From contig JADHZB010000179.1 of NCBI GenBank assembly GCA_015657535.1, positions 1 to 23,524 of the forward strand: 23,524 nucleotides of DNA. The letters run 5' to 3'. The stretch comes from Nephromyces sp. MM_2019. Taxonomy: Eukaryota; Apicomplexa; Aconoidasida; Nephromycida. Position numbers and translations under genes: made by a program. Numbering within the stretch: position 1 is the stretch's first letter; every line of letters begins with the position of its first letter. This document shows positions 15,783-23,524 of the stretch, one piece after another. The notes beneath the pieces were generated by a model. It did not search any database and had not been told where the DNA came from. It saw only the letters and a program-made list of their open reading frames with translations.

Positions 15783-18700
15783 CCTGTCATATTTTGTGTT
15801 ATGCTAGGTGCACCAAGGTGCTCTTTGAAGAGTCTATATGCTTTGTACCATTTTCTTTCGATTGGATGATAAAAATATCAATGCTTGCCTGTGCTCCTTC
15901 TCAACTTGTCACTAGCTTCGCGGTGAAATGTTTCCATAGTAGTGTGTCCACTTATTCTGCGATATAAGCTATTCTTGAGAGGGTTTTAGATTTATTGGTT
16001 TTTTTGCCGACAAACTTAAATTCAGCTTTGAATTCCGAAAATATTTCTCGTCTACCGGCTTTTGTAACCGTGTTATCCGTATTGTCCTCAGCAGGGCTGA
16101 TACTCAAGACAAGCTCAAGCATGGCAAACTATCAGTTTGCTGAATGACATGATAACATTGTGAAATACCACTTTCCAGCACTTTTCCGATCACCAATTAA
16201 TATTTGGGCCACCTCTCTTTCTAGCCCTCATTCTTCTAGTGCTTGAGTTTGGACGAATACAGGATCCCTGAACCGTAGTATTATATACTGATGATGGATA
16301 TCAAAACTGGGACTGACACTTATACCTAAAAATATAGGTAAATCACATGAAATTAGGGCTCTAAACTTTTTTATAACCTCGGGGGGCATTTGGCTTCACA
16401 AGGTGTATAAGCATCAATTGATATCGCACATAAAATGACTCATTTACTAAACTGCTATACGGGAGCATCACCTCTTTGCATGTTCATAATAATGGCACCA
16501 CCTATTCCACGATTGAAGTGCAATTCTTGATATAAGCAAAAAAAATGGGTGAAAACCTTAAGGAGTAGCTTTGAAGAGGCTTAGTCTGATGGCATATCTA
16601 ATATATGCTATTGGAGGTCGCTAACATTTATTGTTTACCTAAATAATTTTAAGCATTTCAATCCATTAGATACAGCGTAAAGCAGGAAGGCTTAGCTGAA
16701 CAGCAGGTAAATGTTCTTTATACTCCTGATTAGGCTAGCCTTAACGTTTTTCCATGCTACAAAGTTTATACTCATGCATAGGACTGCCTTTTAAGCTGGA
16801 AATTGTGGCAAGAGCAATTCTATGAAAGCAATCCTAGCTGTGGGGAGCTTCAAAAAAGAGGATTACACAGCAGGCTAAAAATACTACAGTATTTATAAAG
16901 CTAAAAAACCTACAATGCAGTGGCCAGTTTTTTTTTTTCCTCAGTGTCCCCACCCTTTTGCCCAGGTTATTTTCAACAAAGGGATACTTTGCCGTTTCTG
17001 AAAAGTGAGCATAGTCATAGACTGGCTTTAGGCTGGTCTGTAGTACGCCATAACAGAAGTTGTTTTTCTTCTTGATTTTATACTTAGAACGAAGTAAGGT
17101 TTCCAGGGTTATAATGCAGCCAAGTGTGTATTATACAAATTATAACATTGAAGTATTGGGCTTGAGCTGTGTGTGGGTGCGCTTAAAGGAAATTGGAGCT
17201 TGCTGAAGCAGGAGGAAGAAGTAAATAGGAGGGCATACGAATACAAAATTATGAGCTTTTACCTAGGTGAAATGAAGGTCTTTATTCCCATGCAAGATGC
17301 TGACATACTGTGAAGATAGTATATGAGATGCAATAAAAACTGAGCCTCTACTCCAAATGAAGGAAGTAGCTGGATATACGGCGGGAAAGTGCTCTTGTTT
17401 TATTGCCGCTGTACAAGATTTATTTCATAACTAAGTGTATCTTTGTCTTAAATTTTGAAAAAATTCTTTTTCTTTGAAGTTGAGACCCCAACACAATTTA
17501 CCACAACACCTTACCATGCTATCCCTTGAACTTAAAATTGGAAGCATTGCTGAGCCTGGTAATGGACAGCAATGAGTAAAATCTGCAACATACAAAAAAA
17601 AGCTTAGTGTAGCATGCACTATTACTAGCTCGAAAATGCCTCCTTTGGAACCCAAAAATCAAACAGTTAACTTTTTTATATAGTGAATTCAATACATTTC
17701 TTAGTTTCTCCTAGTTTCCATTCACTGGTTTTATTCATTCTCATATGTAGGCTTTTTTTGAGTCACTTCAGCACTCTCTGTGTTCGTCTCGTGACGCTTA
17801 ACCTGAAATATGCTCTCCTCTATTTCCGGATCGCTGAAATTGGTGGATATATGTGTTTCCATTTTCCGGTCTGGTAGTCCTGACTAACCTCAAAAGAAGA
17901 ACTGCGAGTATTTGTAGACATCCTTTACACCTTATTCCACCGCTGAAATTTTCAACTGAATATAGGACTACCTGTGGAAGAACTTCCAATTAAGATCTCG
18001 TCATTTTATTACTCCCAAAAGTAGAGCGCATCATCGAATAGGCTCTCCGCTACTACTTTGAACTAAGGCACTGATCAATAAATTCGCAGCCCTAGCGATA
18101 GTACGTAAAGAGTTCAACAAGCTATCAGGAAGGAACCTGTTGGCTTTTTAGCTAATAGATTGAAGGATAGTTCAAATAGTCTAAAAACTACAATTTCTTT
18201 CAGGGGAAAGCGTGAAAGCTTTTTCTGTTTATATATCGACAGAGGGAAATAATCGGGATTCATTCTATTCTATGTATTTGGAGCTTCTTGGAAGAAAATA
18301 CACCCATACCAGCTCACTGTTGGCGCTAGTGCGACATGCAGTCCTCCTACCCTTGTAAGATTAGTTTATTAAATATGCACGGTAGCATAGCACCCCACAA
18401 GTGCAAGGTAGCCTGAGACCACCCGATACCTCAAAAAAGTTTTTTACACGACCTAATATTTGTGGGTCTCGTATTAAATAATGATCTTTTGCTATCATAT
18501 CATACGCGAAATATTGTCTGCTCTCCTTTAATTTTTGTAACCCAGGCTCCGTGACTACGCAGCAGTATCCTTATTTCATCAGTGAGCTTGAGTCCGCTCA
18601 ATTCTAGGCAACCCCCAGAAATGTATAAGAGGAAGTAAATATACTATGAGATAATGCTAGCAGGAAACTGTACTGTCAGCCATTTTAGTAATTTTTAATC

Positions 18701-21700
18701 CAGCAAGGGATGGAGTTATGTTTTCTTGCTGACACCATTGAAGGACTCTATTGGGTGATGCCAGCGTGAAACTACTCCCATCGATACGAGCTTAAACTTT
18801 ACTGTTTTCAGCAGTACAGATATGAAGAGATCCGGCGGAAAATTGCACGCGTTTTCGCAGGTTGGCAAGTCCTTTAGTATCATCTGCTGCACCCTTACGG
18901 AGTCTCATTGAGGTGTATAGTTCACACCAAGATACTTAAACTTGGCAAGATTCTAATTATAGATGATATCGCTGTCAACAGTCCAAAAGCTTGAAATATC
19001 TCATAAAACTTTATACAGAAGTACGCATTTCCGCTGTTTCCATGCTGGAGTAGATTTCTTCTCTGCCTTTGTTCTATAATGTAATAATATTCTCTAACGA
19101 ACATAAATACTAAGGTTTTTACGCATGCTAAATCGTGACTGAGTTTATTAAGCGATTCTCACCCTATAGAGCAAGAGTATGCTTTCCAGGTGTCCACATA
19201 CATTAGCTTCTCAGGATAGTGTGCTCTCAATCGATCCACAATGTTACGCAATGCAGGCGCTTCTAACGGCGTGGCCCACGTACTAAAACACACTGAACTG
19301 AAACATGCGCCGGACTTCTAAAGTATAGAAAAGTACAGCTTTCAACATGTCTGCCATGGATTTTTGCCTGGGCCGTAGCGGAAAAATTACGCATAAAGTG
19401 TATTGTGGGATAGTTTGTTGCGCTGCTATAATTTATCTAGCGTTCTTGCTTCGTGAACTACTGGACATAGTATGAGGAGGGGTACAAGCTAGCTACATTT
19501 GGTTAATGTTTTCTCAGTACAGCAACCATGAGAAAGCATCTCCCTCAATAGCGGGACTTACTGCTTTAGCCATAGTAGGTAATGTAGCACCTTGCTTCTA
19601 TCGCTGAGATAACTTCTGCGAAAAAACACGCGAGATACACCTTCATGAAAAGTATATGCGTAACTTTGTTATCTATATTTGTAGGCATGTTGGCATAACT
19701 ACATATTTACCTCATAGTTGCGTTTTATAGCATTACAATCCTCGACCCAAATTTCAACGGCTCATTAATACCTCTTCTTTGAATATTTACTGAGCATGCC
19801 ATACATACTACGGTAAGCGGGGCTGCCGTTGATAACTTTGCTGATCTGGAAACACCGCATTTGACCGAAAACTTCCGGCCTTTGCGATATTTAGCCAGAA
19901 ATACGTAATTACACGTACATCTTGATTTTCTAGTTAGCTATATCGTAGCGTCTCAGCCTATGAGCAAAAGTTTTTGCCTTCGAACACTTTTTGGCGCCTT
20001 GTCAGTAACCCTTGAGTTAATCTGCTGAGCGGCTAGTAAAATTTAGTAGTATTTCATCTATGGCTACGGGTTACCGCTGAAAGACTGAAGCATCACATGA
20101 GTTTGACTGTTGCATCACAATAGAAATAAAGCAAAATAATTTCTTTGTAGGTTATGATAACAAAAAAGCATTTTCTGCTGAATGCTAATACTTATATATA
20201 GGGTTTTGGAACTAGTTTTAGTACAATTTCAGCAGTAGCAAATGATGTGACTAGCGGGGCCTCAATTACAAAGACTATGGAAAGTTTACTAAAGCAAAGT
20301 CCTGAAGTCGATAAACTATTCTCCAATTAAAACTAATAAGATGGTGTGTCTCAAATATGAGAGGGATTACAAAGACACAACATGAAGAGTGCTTTATACA
20401 GTACTTTTTCTCTTGGAGAAAACGCCTCATATGCAGCAGAGAAAATCATAAAATGTACAATTAACGGAATCACAGCGTGCATAGCGTGTTAAGCCAAACG
20501 CTCGGCCTCAAGATTATGGATCGCTTGCTTAAGAAGTCTTTATCTAATTATTTGAATTCTTAATAAAAGGTAATACCCGTCAATTGGCAGTGCTACTGTC
20601 TCACGCTATTTTCTAGGCGAGTGCCTATTGATTTCAATAAAACAAATGTACCACCCGCTGGTGGGTTTCATCTGAATTGCTTCTCGATGTTTGTTTTAAT
20701 TTGTACGCATGAAATAAAATCTTCCTGAATGCAAACATATATAAGTGTTTCTGCATTATTTCACATTTATTTTTTGGTAAAAGAAGTGACCCGTTGCAAA
20801 TATCTACATTTAGCGTATACAAGGAATATATGTAGATCTGTACAGGTTTCTCGTTTTAAAGGCACAAATATATTCTTTGCGGCAGGAGTGCTGATGTGTA
20901 ACTAGACAAAACACATTTCAACACATTTTTAGCCCGGACCTTTAAAGGGTATCAAAGTCCCTTGCAGGCACCAGAGTAGAGAGTACTGCTAAAAACAATC
21001 GTCGCTTACCTTAACTTTAAGATGCTGAGTAACCCCCTCACCAAACTTTTGAAAGCATACTCAACTATGAAGCCTCGGCGCCTGCAGTTTGTTTCTCATT
21101 ATCTACCCCATTCCACTAGTGACGCAAAAGAGCTTGAGCATACACTTCCTTGCTTTCATCTACAAGAAGACGCCTCAGCGTGAGGAGCTTTGGTACAAGG
21201 CATACTCAACACCAAATTGTATCTATGATTACCTCAATTAATGTATACCATGGTATTTTGTGAACTCTCAAGGCACTGACCGCAGATTCTTTTTTTGCTC
21301 ATTTCCAATTAGCATGCCTAAGTCGTTCTCGCATGCATAAAGGTGCAAACCACCATCGCCAAAGTCAATCTCACGCACACTTCGAAACGGCTAGAGCTAT
21401 GTCGTTACTTGAGTAATCACGTAGGTTCCGTAGCAACGATGCAGCCCCAAAATTGCGCATTGGGTGCAGGCATCACCAAGTTTAGTACCGACAGGCATTT
21501 CTCTCCAAGACAACAGCGCAAACTATACACGCGCAGCGAACTGATAGTTCGCCATATGTTACGCTAGTGCCATCATTGGCTCTCTCAACTCTCCTGTTGC
21601 TTTCATTGATCCCTGGAAAGATTCTGGATGAAATGAAACCTTTTATTCCTTGTGTATACAGTGTTTCGCTGTTTCTCGCGATAGTTTTTTTGGCATAACT

Positions 21701-21974
21701 TGATTGCGGGGTGATAATAACCATGGCTTTCTTCTGTGCGAGCATAGAGTACTGATTTCACTACTTTTCCATGGAATCCATGGAGGCTCTCGCGCTTCCG
21801 ATTTCCGTAGCAACAAAGGGTGTTGAAAACGAAAAAATATTTATCAAGCCAAAAAAACGAGACTTAATGTGTAGGTACAATCCCCCCGCATAACGTTCCT
21901 TCAACGGGAAGTTTCCGACTACCCCGAAGTGTGAGTGATACATTCGCCAGTGTGTAGTTCAATTGCACGCAAAG
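15783..21974. other. long stretch of unique DNA, no assembled gene
   Basis: No simple repeats and no frame above 87 codons. Isolated exon-like segments on the minus strand: 17582-17515 (acceptor TTTGTATGTTGCAG, donor ATG|GTAAGG, open phase 1 to 0, peptide CCPLPGSAMLPILSSRDSM), near 19557-19600 (acceptor AAGTTATCTCAG, donor CA|GTAAGT, peptide DRSKVLHYLLWLK), and near 19711-19765 (donor GAG|GTAAAT, peptide VEIWVEDCNAIKRNYE). They suggest further fragmented minus-strand genes but do not chain. Six of the fourteen GCATGC sites are here or at its edges. Palindromes: ATACCATGGTAT (21245-21256) and CCATGGAATCCATGG (21769-21783). Confidence 0.4.
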
Positions 21975-23357
21975 ATGACCGAGCGTACTGCCATCGGGTG
22001 GAAACTGCAGCTGAGGTAAATTATGAGATATACATGCTGCACTGGCGTTTTTATTCCTTTTCATCTATAAAACTATGCAGTCTCTTTTTTTCTTTAGTCC
22101 AATATATTCGTAAATGGCTATGTCTAGCTAATCATGCACCCACGTACACCCCGTGCATATCCACACCCAGTAAATCTATACATATATACGCACACCAAGT
22201 ACGTCCACACACAGCAAGGACCTCTTCGCACAAACGAGATACCTCAGTACACGCAAACGGAATTCCTCCATATACACAGAAATACTTACACACATACGAA
22301 CGAAATACCTCCGCATACATGAAATGTCTTCATACAAACGAAATACTTTTGCAACCCGCGCCTACACAGTTTCATACCACATACAAATGCACACAGCATA
22401 CCCCGCACATTTGCATCACACACACACATCAGCAAGCACACCTCCGCCTACGCCCACACACACACACTCACAGGTTGATATTGTAAGTGCACGCTATTAA
22501 AAAAAACCTACCCATTAACTGAAAATTTCCTCAGTTTCTCCCTTCTCTTCCCTACATTGCTTCATCATTCCTTCTTCTGCCCCCCGGGCACATTCTGTGT
22601 TCTTTATGTTGCTCCCCTCCCTCCTTCTACTCTATAACCCCATTATGTTTAAATTGTTGATTCTCTCAGAAGCTTCATAAAGAGCCTGGGTTGTGAAGTG
22701 GTTGATCACTCTTTGAGTAAACTAGTAGACTCTCTTCTTCTCTATCTTTCCTTGGGCACGAAAGATAGAGTGATAGAAAATATATAAATTCATTATCTTC
22801 CTTGATATTTTGGATGATTTCCATTCCTTTTTGTGTGAAAATGGAAATCCTTGATAAAACCCGCTTGTGTTTCCTTGCTTTGGGTATACACTGGCAGGCA
22901 GGAGGCTTTTGTCGTGCTACAATTGTATAAGTGTTTCCTCCTGGAAAATCTAATTCCTTCCTTGTTGTGTTAGTAATTTTCATTACAAGATACTTAGTTT
23001 TACACCCCTGGCTGGTGTGTACAGGTGCTCTGTGTGTGTACAATATATGACGATAGGTGTCAATATTGTTACCCACTTTTTGCTGCTTCCTCGTTCTAGG
23101 ATGGAGGCTGCTTCTTTGAAAGGCCTCTTTTGAAACTTTGCGATTTTATTCCCTCCATTGCTCCGGTTTGTTATACCTTTGCTTCAACAGCTTCCTGTTC
23201 TTTTGGTTTTGGAAGAATCGCTCTCTCACTGCCATGCTTACGCCTACTCCTCCTGGGAACTCCAAAATATCTATTTTATGAAACAGAGGGAGCTCTTCTT
23301 GGCGTTTTCGTAACGCGTTATGTTGAATTACGAAAAGAAAAGCTAATTTTTAATTAA
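21975..23357 (+). CDS. candidate spliced gene (6 or 7 exons, about 118-142 residues)
   Basis: Exons 21975-22015 (ATG, context CAAAGATGA), 22098-22109, 22670-22716, 22898-22924, 22974-23014, 23100 onward. Sites: CTGAG|GTAAAT, TTTTTTTCTTTAG, TTC|GTAAAT, GTTGATTCTCTCAG, TGA|GTAAAC, CTGGCAG, CTTGTTGTGTTAG, CTG|GTGTGT, TCCTCGTTCTAG. Phases chain 2, 2, 1, 1, 0 without a stop. Peptide starts MTERTAIGWKLQLSPIY and includes SFIKSLGCEVVDHSL and DGGCFFERPLLKLCDF. The last exon either reads on to TAA at 23355-23357, or splices out 25 nt (23166-23190) and ends at TAA 23311-23313. The 12-nt second exon is a weak point. The tail is hydrophobic. Not recognised. The largest intron (22110-22669) contains the CA-rich block and a T/C-rich tract. 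Confidence 0.4.
22130..22480. repeat. CA-rich tract with degenerate ~23-bp repeats
   Basis: Plus strand begins with CACCC/CACAC words, then from about 22230 to 22350 a degenerate unit with core ACGAAATACCTCC and an AT-rich spacer recurs about five times at roughly 20-25-bp spacing, then returns to CACACA. The His/Thr-rich plus frame 21935-22486 is mostly a translation of this tract. Confidence 0.65.
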
Positions 23358-23524
23358 TGAAGGTGAGATGTGTGGTGGAGTTGCTGAGTTTTTGTGAGTA
23401 TTGGGGGAGGTTTGTAGAATAGAGCGGTTGAGTTTTTTGCGGGTCATTGTGTATTTTCATGTTTTTTGCAACTTTTTTGTCTATTTCCGTTTATTCCCTC
23501 TTTTACTCGTCTTTCTGCCTCTTT
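23358..23524 (+). other. 3' flank, G/T-rich
   Basis: After the TAA at 23355-23357 the plus strand is G/T-rich (GTGAGATGTGTGGTGGAG, TTGGGGGAGG) and then T-rich to the window edge. No further frame or repeat seen; consistent with an untranslated or intergenic flank. Confidence 0.4.

Noticed and set aside
22675..23076. 133-codon minus-strand frame
   Set aside because: Borderline by chance and on the strand opposite to a phase-consistent exon chain with strong acceptors; not excluded entirely.
1..23524. CRISPR array, telomeric repeats, reverse transcriptase or transposase, rRNA
   Set aside because: No regularly spaced identical repeats, no TTTAGGG-type arrays, no YVDD or DDE-like coding blocks, no rRNA-like conserved stretches seen on reading both strands.

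Overview
This looks like nuclear DNA of an intron-rich, AT-leaning protist. I see no operons, ribosome-binding sites, bacterial promoters, tRNA or rRNA genes, and only one reading frame is much longer than chance allows. GCATGC hexamers are over-represented (14 seen, about 3 expected from base composition). Coccidian apicomplexans share that habit, so an apicomplexan or related alveolate is my best guess, but it is inference.

Region by region. (1) Positions 1-9623, minus strand: I assembled by eye a chain of 26 small exons that stays in frame over 1,677 nt (559 codons). It ends at the left edge in a recognisable VPS9 domain, the Rab5-type guanine-nucleotide-exchange module. Almost all the low-complexity DNA here (purine tracts, CA-rich blocks, pyrimidine runs) falls inside the predicted introns, where on the sense strand it is mostly T-rich or GT-rich. 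The 3' end of the gene lies beyond the left edge. (2) Positions 9624-9810: a 187-bp gap between this start codon and a possible small plus-strand gene (9811-10447), so a candidate divergent promoter; it contains a GCATGC site. (3) Positions 10448-14384: a purine tract, a TATATG-rich tract, then unique DNA with only weak exon candidates. (4) Positions 14385-15782, minus: a single 465-codon open frame, certainly non-random but not recognised. (5) Positions 15783-21974: unique DNA with no convincing long frame and some isolated exon-like segments. (6) Positions 21975-23357, plus: a candidate small gene of six or seven exons whose longest intron holds another CA-rich block.

The most unusual signal is a motif, GTAYGTACAC on the minus (sense) strand. 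It occurs six times in the first 6 kb, always inside a predicted intron of the VPS9 gene and usually 14-72 nt after a 5' splice site. All exon structures are manual predictions that need transcript evidence; the functional links between genes are not known.
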